DNA of 64,000 bases, taken from positions 10,664,001 through 10,728,000 of the forward strand of contig CM082592.2 of assembly GCA_040954595.2 (NCBI GenBank), in the 5' to 3' direction. Below the pieces are notes generated by a model. That model saw only the letters and a list, made by a program, of their open reading frames with translations. It ran no database searches and was not told the DNA's origin. This DNA comes from Balanoglossus misakiensis. Lineage: Eukaryota > Hemichordata. This document shows, piece by piece, positions 37,404-49,800 of this stretch. Numbering within the stretch: position 1 is the first letter of the stretch; each line of letters begins with the position of its first letter. The position numbers were made by a program, and so were the translations under genes.

Positions 37404-40400
37404 ATGGCGTCCGATGGCAGTGGGGACAACCCGGTTGTGGTACAGGTGCAGTCAGTTACACAGGTGAGCCACAGCTGGTAGGACTGACCCGTACTTTGTC
37501 TAAAATTAAAACTTCTCCATGTTTAGTCTACAGACTCAAATTTACCACCTGAGTGGTGTGAATAAAATCTGATTGAGTTCAATGTCCGAGAATTCTCTTG
37601 GCAGTTCTTTCCTTATACTTTATTAGTAATACATGTAATAGTATATGACATTTTTGACTAGCCTTCTTTTGTTTCCATAGTCCCGTTAAAATGTTCGTAT
37701 ACTAGTACAATGTAAGTAGTCGTAATAGGTCCGACTATTGTTTGTTTTTCTAGTGGTGACGTATTTAAAAGTATCAACTGATGACATCATACAAGGTAGC
37801 TACATGTACTACTAGCTCTGCGTACAGGTCTGTACGCAGAGCTACATGTACTACGTGACGGTTGGTACTGAGTATATAAGAACAAATACGTTACTAACTC
37901 TCTACATTTGTACTTATCATGTAGTCAAGAACTGTGGTACCCCCACGCTCAAAGTTATAACACTGTAACAATTTTGAAATTTGTTTTGAAAATTTGTCTG
38001 CAGTTCCTCTCATTTAGTCGGACATAACTGAGCATACGTCAGTTTCCAAGAACCCTATTTACAAAAGGTTCTTGTTGTAAATATCCAGGTTCATTTCATA
38101 TCATTGATAATCAAAATACTAATTCAGAACAAAATTGCAAATGATCAGTTTTCACATGTCAACTCCAGGGAGTAAGAATTCAGTTGCTAATTATAGGATT
38201 TGTGAAGCAATGACCTTCCTGTTCTACGATTTCATAGATCCTCTTACTTGCAGTCAGGAAATGAAACAAACAGACTATTTATAAGTAGTTTTAGTTTCCT
38301 GTGGCTTAATTTAAATTTCCTCGCTTGTGAGCGTGAAGTTGAAAACTGGCCAACCAATTCCAGATTTAAAATGAATCCCATTGGTCAATCAATCAATTTT
38401 AATGAATGGCAGGCACTCTTCTAATTAGCTCTAATTTGTTACTTGAACCCTCTGTTCCTGACAGCTACGTGACTATGAAATCAAACAAGAACAGATCAAC
38501 ATCCAGAAGGTAACCATGGCATCGCACAGGTGGGTGTGCTGTTGCCATGAGTACAGGAAAGACAGGAGGAAGCGGTTTATCAAGAGACGTGTGACAGTGG
38601 TGAATATACACAGCAAAGCGCCACACCCACGGAGCTGGCCGAGTATCGCCGAGTCAGCCACAATGAATCCAACTGAGCCATTACTAGCCCTGAAAGGTAC
38701 CAGATCTTTTTCTTAGTAAATTAAACTTATAGATTAAGCTTATAGACATGCCCAATATCCATACATGCATAAAACTGATATATATATGTACATATTTTTA
38801 GGTGGAAAAAGCATTGAAATATTTAACCTTGAGCTGAAGAAAATGGAGTCCTTTTGCACCATGGAAATGCCAATAGTATACTGGACATGGGTCAACTCAG
38901 AGGTCATTGCCATAGTTACAAGTACCACAGTATATCACTGGAATATAGTAGGTATGAAATTGATCATACGGTTATCATTAATTTGAATTTGTCAATTTTT
39001 AAGTGACACTTTTTGGAGAATGGTTACTGAGACTGATCCACTACTTGGTGATATGTTTGCAGGTAAAAGGGAGCCCTCAAAGGTTTTCAAGAGGCACAGT
39101 CGTTTGAGACGCTGTCAACTCATAGCGTATAAAACAGACAAGCAAATGAAATGGATGGCCCTCACTGGTCTCTACAAGGAGGTATGATCAAATTACTCTC
39201 TTTCATATGGTCCATTAACTTTTCATTGAAATTATTTGTATGTACACGCATATTAAATGACATAATTGAACATGAATACATGTAAAGGTTGTGTTGCGGT
39301 GTGAAGTGCAGTGGCCTCATTTGATAATTTCAAGGGTGTTATTTGTTTTTTATTTGTGTACATATACATGTAAATACTATTGACATTCTGAGCAGGGTCA
39401 TTTTGTCAGATCAGATGTTTATGCCCATCTGTGCATCAGGACATTTTTTTGTACATAATATCACAGCCAGGACAGATAATCCGATAAACTGTTTTTTCTG
39501 GAAGAAAGTTAGCTGGATCCATTGTTTGAAACTAGTTTTGAAAACTGCACTGGCCATATTGGATTTTGCAAATGAAAAACTTCCATTGTACCTGGCACAG
39601 GAAACTGGTTTTATTCATGGCGTTACACAGCTATATTCCCAAGATTACCAACTCAGTCAGTGTATAGACTCCTATGCTGTCGGCTTCTGTGAGTACACAT
39701 TCAATGGTAACCCAAGCATGTCAACGGTAATTTGCATAGCAACTAGAACACCTGGCAAACAGGGTAAGGTAGGTCACTTTACAGCTTTGTGTTATGTAGT
39801 ACTGGTACACAGGCAATAGAAATGTCCTGGGCATGTTTTAGTGTGCATATATATGAAAGGATGTGTTCTTTGTCAGAATCAAGATATGACTGATTATCTG
39901 CATGTTCCTCGTTAGATTCACATCTTGGAACTGGGTCCTCACATCACAGGCAATTCAGCACTCAGCAATCACACAGACGATGTGAATTTTTCACAAGCCA
40001 GTGAATTTAAACGCGATTTTCCAGTGTCACTGCAGGTGAGTTGGAACCCAATCCAAATTCAAGAAACCTTAACTCTGCTGTGTCATAAGTCCTGATTAAT
40101 TGTTGTCAGGATGCTTTCCGGCTGTCTCAGGTGTAGTGTATCAGTCACAAAGGCACAAAGCTGCTCTTGTCAACAAGTCATTAGGCTTTCTATAATTGCC
40201 ATGTTGGTGAAGGGCAAATGCTCCTGGGTATTCATCTGTTGATCATGCAATTTTCTGTCATTTTGAAAAACAGTTGCATTGGCATGGTTCAGGATAACCT
40301 ATATGTTCTGTCTACAGACAGTTATTTCAATACAGTACAGTACAGTACAGTACAGTACAAAACAATACAATACAATACAACATGTAGTTATAATACAATT

Positions 40401-40936
40401 AAATACAAGCTTTTATATCTCCATTGGGCAGTTAGCATTACTTTCTTTAATTTTTTACTTTCAGATCAGTGAGGATTATGGTTTAATTTTTATCTTAACA
40501 AAGAATGGCTGGCTTCAACTTTGTGACCTGGAGACAGGATTTCACATTTCCTCAATGAGAGTTTCCCAGCATGTCATTTTTACCACATGCTTGTCTGCAG
40601 ATGCCAAGGGCATATTGGGAGTCAGTCGAAATGGCAAGGTAAGGGGTAGTTATATGATATGGTGTGGTATGAGGTCCATTTGTTATGTTTCTTGGGGTTA
40701 CCCGTAATGCAGAATGAGAATACATTATTTTTTTATATTTTTTGTCTTCTTTATTTAACCATTGAACTTCACGTTTTCAATAGGTACTTTCAATAAAGAT
40801 CAAAGAAGGCTCCCTTCTTAACCATCTGACCCATAATTGCAAGAAGATAAGCATTGCTCAAAGACTTGGCCAAAAGTTTGCCCTCACAGAAATGGCACTG
40901 CTGCGTCCTTACACACAGTATGACACCACAGTCTGA
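37404..40936 (+). CDS. Free-standing clathrin heavy chain terminal-domain-like protein
   Basis: Related to the N-terminal seven-bladed propeller of clathrin heavy chain, which binds adaptor clathrin-box peptides, but with no leg or trimerisation region. Exons: 37404-37463, 38465-38696, 38802-38951, 39063-39181, 39601-39768, 39916-40035, 40465-40638, 40784-40936. Phases agree; 391 aa against about 1675 in true heavy chain. Matching landmarks: SATMNPTEPLLALKGGKSIE, IFNLELKKM, TTVYHWNIV, KVFKRHSRLRRCQLIAYKTD, KWMALTGLY, VTQLYSQDYQLSQCID, IHILELGP, LTKNGWLQLCDLETG and GILGVSRNGKVLSI; the chain stops soon after, within what is the linker in heavy chain. The clathrin-box groove is partly changed (human Q89 is E103, K98 is M112; F91 and K96 kept as F105 and K110). 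A basic insert RKDRRKRFIKRR replaces an early propeller loop. A diverged paralogue rather than the cell's clathrin; open frame and intact splice sites argue against a pseudogene. Confidence 0.85.
37798..37854. repeat. Hairpin flanked by 15-bp direct repeats in an intron
   Basis: In intron 1 of the clathrin-like gene, AGCTCTGCGTACA (37814-37826) and its exact reverse complement (37831-37843) enclose a 4-base loop. The hairpin is bracketed by direct copies of AGCTACATGTACTAC at 37798-37812 and 37840-37854. It may result from replication slippage at a hairpin or be a tiny insertion with duplicated ends. Confidence 0.8.
40333..40381. repeat. Pentanucleotide microsatellite
   Basis: Tandem ACAGT/TACAG units followed by AATAC units in intron 6 of the clathrin-like gene, about 25 bases of each. 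Ordinary simple repeat. Confidence 0.85.
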
Positions 40937-43645
40937 GGGTCACAGTTCAAAGGTCAAACCTGGTGGATTCATGACCCTGGACACCGACAATGTGCAATAC
41001 AACCTCAGGAGCGCACAGCACAGGAAGATTGCAAGGCGGTGTTATATGCATTAAGGAAACTTGTGTGAAACACCTCAAGAAAAAAAATTGCCTGAAAAAG
41101 TCTTTGAAATGCAGTAGTCACTGGTGTACTTGGGTGAATGGATTTGTGAACCCGTCTGTCAATCAGTGTCCTGCTGACGTATGCTTTCAAGTAAACCTGT
41201 CAGTTGATGAAACCCAAAATTTGAACGCACCACAGTACAAACAGAACCATGTGGGAAAAACGGCCATAGGTCTGTGGAAATGCAGTAAATTCCTGATTGA
41301 TCCAGGTGTTACTGAACTTGTGAACTAATGTCGAGATTGAAGATATTGCTGTCTTTTACTATTTTTGTATGAAATTTTTACCCAGTCAAAGCTGCCACTG
41401 GACACCATAAAATGGATGTCTGCAGAGGTAGTGCAAAAATGTTACTTAGTACTATTAGGAGAAACAGACTTTTTTTATGAAGATTTCTTTTCATTGATCA
41501 TGGGTGAGATCATCAGAAAAATAAATATAGGAAAACATGACAAAATCGAGGAAGAACATGTTTTTCTCTCCAGCATGCAAAAGCTCACCAAGGGTCATGA
41601 GAATGTTTTTTAGAATATAGCATAGGAGTATAGAACGAGGTCCAGAAAACAACTGTTTTAACTCTCATGGAGATAAATGCATGGAGTGACGTATTTACAT
41701 ATTTTTACATAAATTTCCATAAATGCCATGGCAACTGCCAATCAGATACAGGGATTTCACTTCAGGTTGTAAATAATATTTTGAATGAAAATTGGTGTAT
41801 TGTCTGTAGTGAATAACTAATAGTACCACACAGACTTTTTTCACTAATTGCCAAATATGCTCCCTGAAGAGTAGTAAGGCTTCAGGAGGTAAAGCATTAT
41901 GACTTGTTAACCTGAAAGAAAAAAAGACATTAACATTTTCCTCTAGTATATGATAGCAAATATTTTCCTCAATTTTAAAGCTTTTATTTTCTAATGCCTT
42001 TACTTGCAAAGTAACTGAGATTTTAGAAGTTCATGTTCAGGTGAACATTATAGCTAAAATAAGATATGCTAGTTAAATCCTTTAAATTATGGTCACGGGT
42101 GTGAGGTGCATGCATGTAACAGTAGACATTAATGTATTATTATAATCCACAAGTGCCTTATGACCCTTCTTGAATATATCCCCCCTGTATACAAATCTAC
42201 CAGAGTAAAACAATCCAACATCTTTTCATAAAATGGGAAAAATAATGATTTGATAATAAAACCATGACAATCAGTAGAGGTAGTTCTGGACAGCTCTACT
42301 CCATTAGACAATGTAGAAAACCCTGTTCCAAGCAGCATACCCATTTTTAAAATAGAAAATTTTATAGGAAATAAAGTAATGTTTCAAATGTTCAATTTAA
42401 TCACATAATGTCATTATTATACATGGAAATCAATTATTTTTTAATTTTTGAACTGATACTTTTGTTTCTGTATATTTTGGAGGAGAAAACATTTGTTTTA
42501 TTTTTTTTTGTTTCCTTGCCTACAGTAGTAAATTATTTATTTTTATTGTACAATTTGTTTTGGATTTAAATAATGTTTCGTGTGTCTTTCTCTCGTGAAC
42601 ATTTGCATCTGTCGGCCATTTTGATTGGGTGCTTTCAGTTATCATGTGATCAATAACCCAAATAGTCCTGTAAAACTGACGTATTTTGTTTTAAATTAAA
42701 ATCAGGTCACAAATTTTAACAGAGTGCGTCTTTGGTTTAGTTATTTGCTGCAGTGAGTACAAGACATTCAACCACGATATCTGCGAGATAGTGATCTTTC
42801 ATCTCTATAGTAAGGTTTATTACGACGTTGAATTGTAGCTAATGTCCGCCAAGTGTAGTGTCCCGACATTTCCTAATGGTGGCGTTGTTCCACAACTCAA
42901 TCTTGCTGTTTCTCTTATCTCCAACACGTCAAATTTGAAGTCTCAGTTGCAATTCTAACGAAAAGTTTGCATGTACGAAGATTGCTTGGAGCTGTTACTG
43001 TATGATTGATTGTCCTTCGTCACAGACGTATTCGCGTTACTGACGTCATCAGTTTCGTGTAATGGAACAAACTGTTACCATGGCAATAACAAAATCCTTG
43101 TTTTATTCCGAATTTAGATAATTTTGTCTAAAATGACATTGCCAATGTCATTAGTTTGCCGAATGCAATGTCATTATTCTCATTTTGTCATTTGAGTATA
43201 GGCTCTGGTCTATTAGCTAGCTGGTAATTGTCTTTCTCTTTTTTTCTGCAAAAATAGATATCTCTGATTACAAAGGACTATAGTTTTATGAAAAACATTT
43301 TTATTCAATCATAAATTTGAAATCGTGGACACTCCACTACCAATAATATTGCGAAGAACCATACAAATACGCCCTCGGAACATACATGTAATCCCTCTTG
43401 TAACAAATCATATGAAAACTGTATAAATCCTACTGCAAAGGGGCCTACCCTCCTATTTTTATATTAAAAATAAAACTGTTCATAAACTTTAACTTGTATA
43501 AAAAATACAGTTTTTTCAGTTCGTGAAAAATAACAACGTCACCTAGATAGGCCTTTAATTTCAGAGCCAGACCAGCTAGTCTGTTTCTTAGAATTTGCAC
43601 TGAGATTTTTAATTCGACAATGTGCAAAAACTGAAGCCACTTTGT
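40937..43645. other. Convergent region between the clathrin-like gene and the orphan gene
   Basis: No coding exon recognised. I looked specifically for clathrin leg repeats that would lengthen the clathrin-like protein and found none. A plus-strand AATAAA at 41520-41525 could end its transcript. On the minus strand an AATAAA (43305-43300) lies 341 bases past the orphan gene's stop. A CRE-like TGACGTCA occurs near 43040. Confidence 0.5.
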
Positions 43646-44959
43646 CTATTCATCGGCAAAATCAATGTCCAGCAGCACAGTTATAGAGTCCTGTCGGTTG
43701 CGTGCGAACTTCTCTCGCCCTCCGCCGTTTGCGTTCTTGGTGACGGCGACACTGCCTCTACGATCGCCGCTCTCGCACCAATTCACCATCAACGAACGCG
43801 AGGAATTTCGCCTGGTGAAGAGCTCCTCTTCCTGGTTTGTGTCTTCTTTCCACTCGAATGATTTTTCCTCGGATGGCGAATCGCACATCTCCACTGCTTC
43901 GACGACTAAAAGATCTCCATAGGTGGAGATGGTCAACGACGCTCTGCTTTCGGTTTTGTCCAGAACCCGACGATTGGCCAGCTTTTCCCGTCTGCTCTTG
44001 CTCTTACCTGAAGAAAAGACGTATAGGCTATGATTAGACACCATTGGTGAAAAGTCACTTTAAATTATAAAACTGAACTTTTGTGATTATTTTGCCGAGG
44101 ATCAAAGTGCAGATCAGTCTTACTCTGGGATATTGAAAACAAATACATTGCTCATAACTACATTGACATATCATCTCTCCCCCTCTGCTAGATGCTCATT
44201 TCTGTTCAACTTTTCTCCAATATCCATCAAAAGGAATGTATTTTAGTAAAAAAAAAATCTCGGTGTGAGGGTATCTTTAAAAGTTGCACGATGAGTATGG
44301 ATACCCGTCTTTCCTGAGTATGCCGACACCTGGTGTAAAGGCCTAAAAATTTTGACGTGGTCATTTCTATAGAAAAACTAAACAATAGACGTTTTGTCGA
44401 CTTCTGTGCAGGGACTGGTTATTGGGAAACAAAGGGTTTAGCTGTGCATAACATTTGTCGCTTAATTAAACTCACTGTTTTCAATCTTCGCAGGAGCATT
44501 TTTTTGGCCATAATCTGGTTTATTTGGTAGGCTTGCCAGCTCCAGGCTTTCATAGGAGTCAACGATTTCCTGGTCGTATGCTTCTGCATCGCTTTGGCCA
44601 ATTACAAATCTGCTAACGGAGTCTCTTTTTGCCGGCTTGTTGATAATTCTAGCTTTGCCGCCCGTCAGGTGAATCATGCACTCACCCTCGCTCACTCTCC
44701 GTGCAGACACCCCGGGCAGTTCTAAGTCTTCGCAGACCAGGGCTGCTTCAACTTCAGAGATTCCGATCTCCACCGAAGCAAGTCGCTCGCACCGAGAGCA
44801 CGCGTTCCTGTAGCGCCTGGAGCGAGTGTGCCTCCTGCGTCCATTCTCTGAAGATGAGTATTCACTGTCGACTTGTCTCAGATGTAATTTCTGATGACCA
44901 GACGACGGGCTTGAAGAATACATGTTACCGTCTTGAACACGACTGCAGGAGCTGCCCAT
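43646..44959 (-). CDS. Orphan protein with N-myristoylation/palmitoylation signal
   Basis: No family recognised. Exons in transcript order: 44959-44476 and 44007-43646, joined in phase 1 to give 281 aa. The N-terminus MGSSCSRVQ fits the N-myristoylation rule (Gly2, Ser6) with a palmitoylatable Cys5, predicting attachment to the cytoplasmic face of membranes. Next comes a Ser-rich then Arg-rich stretch (ENGRRRHTRSRRYRNACSRC). A possible small folded core follows (VEIGISEVEAALVCEDLELP, ECMIHLTGGKARIINKP), then an acidic Tyr-containing segment (AYDQEIVDSYESLELASL) and a charged second exon ending ITVLLDIDFADE. The frame stays open upstream to 45358; I prefer the 44959 start because of the lipidation motif and because the upstream residues look like untranslated sequence. 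Divergent from DPH1, with the MITE between them. Confidence 0.6.
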
Positions 44960-45367
44960 GTTGATGATGGTGTGTACGCTTAAAAGAGGTCTAGTAAAAG
45001 AACAATCTAGGACTTCTAGATTGTGGCTGCTTGTCAGCACCCAAGAAAGGCCGAGTCTCTGCAAAGTCTCACTTTGGTTCGCAGATGTGCGTTGCAGATG
45101 TTGATGATGAATCAGTGCCTTTATATGCATACATGTATAAATATAAGTTGAGTCCTCGTCGACATCCTCTATATTGTTCCCAGATGACATCATTATAGGC
45201 CTACAACCACCACGATGAAGAATAACAGTAAACAAAAGAATTGTCACCGTGGTTACAATGACGTTGACAGCGTGGTGTGAACAAGATGTCAGTGTATTTC
45301 TTAGACCTGGAGACACGACGTTTTGAATAGTCGAACATGTGTCGATCAAAATATTCATGTAATATAA

Positions 45368-46322
45368 GGGACCGTTCAGTTTTTACGGCAGGGGGGGGGG
45401 CTGGCAAGTTTGTGTCATCGGTTTTCAAAATCAGGCCGACCCCCCCTTCACCCAGCCCAAAAAAATGATGACCCCCCCTTTGACAGACCCAAAAATATGA
45501 TGACCCCCCCCCCCCCACGCCGAAAACATTCGCCGTCCTGATCCTATGTATACACTGTATGCAATAAAGGGAATGGGGCTCCTCACCCCTCAATTATAAA
45601 TTTCTTAAAGTAATTGAATTATTTAATAATATCGTTGCAATAAAGAAATCTATGAACAAAATAAAATGACAAGTCAATACAATAGTTGCTAGAATTGGTA
45701 AAACAAGAAAAGTGGCGGGGGTGGGCGTGGGAGGGGGTGTCCCCCTCCCACATAAGAAAATTTTGTAAAATATGTAGCTCAAAGTTGCATTTTTATGAAC
45801 TCAAAAGCAAATTCATCTCAATGTTTGGGAGGACCAATTTTATTTTTTGCCATTCCACTCAAAGTTAGAAGATTTGGCGTCATCTTCGTCATGACATCAT
45901 TTATAAAACTTCCAGCATATGGAAGATGCAGCACGAAACTATCAGTTATGCAAAATGGTTTAAACGTTTATTCTCCTTTATGTATTAACTTTGTTAAATA
46001 TTATCATCAGTGGGTTTGGGGTGGCAAGCACTCTGCCCTGGTAGAATAGTCAAACCAGCAAAAATCGATATGTTGCAAAGAATGTAGGGGGTGGGTGTGG
46101 GAGGGGGTGTCCCCCTCCCACATTAGAAAATTTTGTAAAATAAAGGGCGCGAAACTACAATTTTGTGGACTCAAAAGCAAAAGTTTGGTGGCAAAAGTAT
46201 GTGACCCCCCCCCTAAACGTTTAAAAAAAACAGATGACCCCCCCCTTTTGGACTTCAAAATTCAAGTGACCCCCCCCTGGATTTTGCCGGCCCCCCCCCG
46301 GCCGTAAAAACTGAACGGTCCC
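45368..46322. mobile_element. 955-bp PIF/Harbinger-like MITE
   Basis: Perfect 21-bp terminal inverted repeats begin GGGACCGTTCAGTT at 45368 and end with the complement at 46322. The flanks are TAA on both sides (45365-45367 and 46323-46325), the 3-bp target duplication typical of PIF/Harbinger elements, whose ends often start with GGG. No transposase frame is present. Inside, a ~50-bp segment is duplicated directly (about 45719-45773 and 46090-46142), each copy with the hairpin GGGAGGGGG-TGT-CCCCCTCCC. Many GACCCCCC runs near both ends make one strand rich in G-tracts. Superfamily assignment rests on the TSD and the GGG end only. Confidence 0.8.
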
Positions 46323-46884
46323 TAAAAGTTAAAAGCTCAGAAAAAGACAAACGCTCGGAAACTGCGCAATTTTATTGAACTTGGTAATTTCCCGTATTGT
46401 GGTATTACAAGCATTGGCTGAAAGAATAATATCCAAGAGTTACTAAAACCATATCAAAAACGTGCTTATTACAGGCTGTGACGTCAGCGGTTTGCGTTTT
46501 ACGTACTATAGGGTTTTGGGAATTTCTACGTCAAGGGTGAAACATTTGATATCCTGGGGGCGACAGATTGAGACTATAGTATAAGCTTAGTGTTGGGCAG
46601 ATTTTTCAAAGTTCTTGTCATTTTTTAAAATCCGTTTTATATTTTCAAGAGTCTTTTTGTTATGTCTCCGTCCAAACAGTTTGACAGACTTCAAATTCAG
46701 TATTGATACATAATGTATTGTAGACTTTTGTGTCCTAAACGTTTTTTTTAAATGAAGAGTGTCCACTCGGAATCCCCCTTTTTAGCTTCGAAACCGGCCT
46801 CCTTTACATCAAATGGCCCATCCCTTAGAGAACCCTTAGCGTCGTATTGCGCACCCAACTCGCGCACAATGACATCATCAAAAC
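46323..46884. promoter_or_regulatory. DPH1 upstream region
   Basis: Lies between the MITE and DPH1. A CRE-like GTGACGTCAG is near 46480. An ATG at 46869 opens a frame that overlaps the DPH1 start out of frame and stops at 46982; it would act as an overlapping uORF only if transcription starts upstream of it. The DPH1 ATG context AAACATGGCGGA is TISU-like, which favours a start site very close by. Confidence 0.4.
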
Positions 46885-49800
46885 ATGGCGGACCCGTCTG
46901 CTGCAGCTGTGGTGGACACGCAAACGCAACCAGTCGTTGTATCGGCGAAAAATGCTCCGAAGAGAAGGTTTATTGGTGCTAGGGGTAAAGTGAAGAAAGA
47001 AGGAAATACGTCTGGTACGTCAAAGTTATAATGTATGCCATAAAGAGCGGTATTAGTCTACCCCGGCCCATGCGCCCAGGCCATATGTGGTCCAGCCACA
47101 GTGCAGTGTGAATAGCCTTGGGAAATTGGGTAGCGATTGGCAACTTTGATGGAAATGTCACCTAACCCTGGCAATTGTCAGACTGTTGACTTGTTAAATA
47201 ATCTCTCTATAGATAGAAGAAGTCAGAGAGTTGTCAATCAAGTACCAGCAGAAATATTGAATGATGCTGAACTTCAAAGTGCAATCAAACAGGTAAATTA
47301 AACAGAGTGTCCATTTACAGCGAGAACTTCATTTTCTGCATTGACATGTTAACAAGTCAACATATTTGAAAGTTAAGACAATACAATACATTTTTGATAT
47401 TTTTTCTTGCAGCTTCCATCAAACTATAACTTTGAGATTCCAAAGACAATATGGAGAATAAAAACAACTGAAGCAAAACGTGGTAAGTGGTGATGATTGT
47501 GTGGTAAAAAGAGTATTTTTTATTTATATAATATAACATGGGATATCGGCAGTTTTTGCAAGGTAGAATCTAACTTTGACTTTTGTTGTATGTTACAGTT
47601 GCCTTGCAGTTTCCTGAAGGCTTACTGCTGTTTGCCTGTACAATAGCTGATATCATTGAAAGGTAACGAAATTCACAGCAAACATCTTGGTATCTACAGT
47701 GTTTCAATTTCCTCTTTCCACAATTTTAATGAAAAAAATGGAATAAGAAAGCACTTGAGATGACTTTATACATGTATATGCCTGCAGCCAAATTGTGGTT
47801 GATACAAAGAACAAAATTTCCAAAGTTTACGAGGACATTTTATTTACATTGCAGGTTTACTGATGCAGATACCTTGATAATGGGAGATGTGACCTATGGG
47901 GCTTGTTGCGTTGATGATTACACAGCCAAAGCTCTTGGTGCTGATCTGATGGTCCATTATGGTCATAGCTGTTTGGGTAAATGTCTCTAATATGTCTTTG
48001 TTTTGTATTGTTCTCTGCACTAGTGAGATTTACACTATTGCCATGCATGGCTTTTACAGCTTGTGCTTCTCTCAGCCAATCTTAAATCGTTGTCTCTCTC
48101 TTATCTTAATTCTAGTTCCCATAGATACAACAGAAGGAATTAAAATGCTGTATGTGTTTGTGGACATAAAAATCGACACTCAACACCTGATTGAAACAGT
48201 GAGGCATAATTTTAGTGCCGGTACATCAATAGCTCTTGTCAGTACTATACAGTTTGTGACAGCACTTCAGGTGGGTCATCAAACATTAATGTTAGTTATT
48301 AAAACGTATGATGGTCTTGTCAGCACATTTAAGTTTTGAAATAGTATACTTGATAAAGGAACTTTTTTGTCATTATTTTGTCATACAGGTTGCTCATCAG
48401 GAATTGAGTGGTGAATACAAGATATTAGTACCTCAGAGTAAACCTTTATCTCCTGGTGAAATTCTAGGATGTACTTCTCCGAAACTAAAAGATGTAGACA
48501 TCATTATGTAAGTTACATTGTTTTCACACTCAAATTTACTTGTACATTTTTGTGCAAGTGTTATAACAAGCTGATTGAAACATTTATCAAGTAAATCAAT
48601 TTCTTGCATATATTAAGTTGATGAACAATCTCAGTGGTATTTACTCTTGCACTAAACGGTTCCTTTGGTTTCTTCCCTGCAGTTACATTGGTGATGGTCG
48701 ATTTCATTTAGAATCTATTATGATTTCTAACCCAGAGATAGCAGCATACAGGTAAGGCTTGCTATTATGAAGAATACCTAACTGGGCAATAAGCTGACAA
48801 ACTGCAGATGATGAGAGTTCAAAGGTCATGACCTTTCACCTGTTCCCACAGAACATCACAGTGATCAGCATACTCTAAACTTGACATCCTCCATTTCATT
48901 TCCAGGTATGATCCCTACAGTAAAGTGTTCTCCAGGGAATACTACGAAACAGAAAAAATGCACCAAGTCAGACAAGATGCAATTTCTGTAGCTTCAAAAG
49001 CAAAGAAATTTGGTCTTATTCTGGGCACCTTGGGAAGGCAGGGTTCTCCCAAAATTTTCGAGGTAACAACTTGACTTTTCTTGTGGCGAAGTTCAAATCT
49101 GGTGTGATGTTATTATTGTGGTATTTCCTGTGGTTAATATAAATTCACTTTTGTTGTTTTATTTTACAGCATTTACAAACGAAGATAAAGGAATGCGGGT
49201 GTGAATATATCAGTGTCTTACTCTCAGAGATTTTTCCAGACAAACTTAAACTCTTCCAAGATGTGGATGCGTAAGTATCGATTCAGATTGTGCCACAGAG
49301 GGCGCTGTTCATCTGAGCTTTGATAAGATTCGAACGTTTTTGCACAGGGTAAGATGTGTTTCAATATAATGCACGGGACTCTGTTATCAAGTTTTAGAGT
49401 TTAAACTTATTTTGTTTCATTGATATTCTAGGTGGATACAGATAGCTTGTCCTCGTCTGTCTATCGATTGGGGTGCTGCCTTTGAAAAACCTTTATTGAC
49501 TCCATATGAAGTAAGTATGACCTTAGACAAACGTTATTTCCTTCTTTGTCTTTGTAATAATTAGTTTTGGGGTAATATTGTCAAGAATAATTGCAAGATC
49601 TGCTACTGGTCACACACAACAAACAATGAGCAAACACACACAATAAAACAGTCAGGTATATAATAGACAGATACCAGGATGTGATGTAGTGTGGTCAGTT
49701 TTTTTCCTTAAGAGCGAGTGCACCCATCCCCATATATATAGGCCCTATTAGTACGGAGATGTAATGAAAAACTTTTATTTTTATGTCAGGCGTCTGTTGC

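Noticed and set aside
41365-41613. 82-codon plus-strand frame after the clathrin-like gene
   Set aside because: Examined as a possible continuation into clathrin leg repeats; no similarity and no phase-compatible splice link.
45686-46307. Short frames encoding peptides such as EGVSPSHIRKFCKI
   Set aside because: They are translations of the duplicated segment of the MITE, not a transposase.
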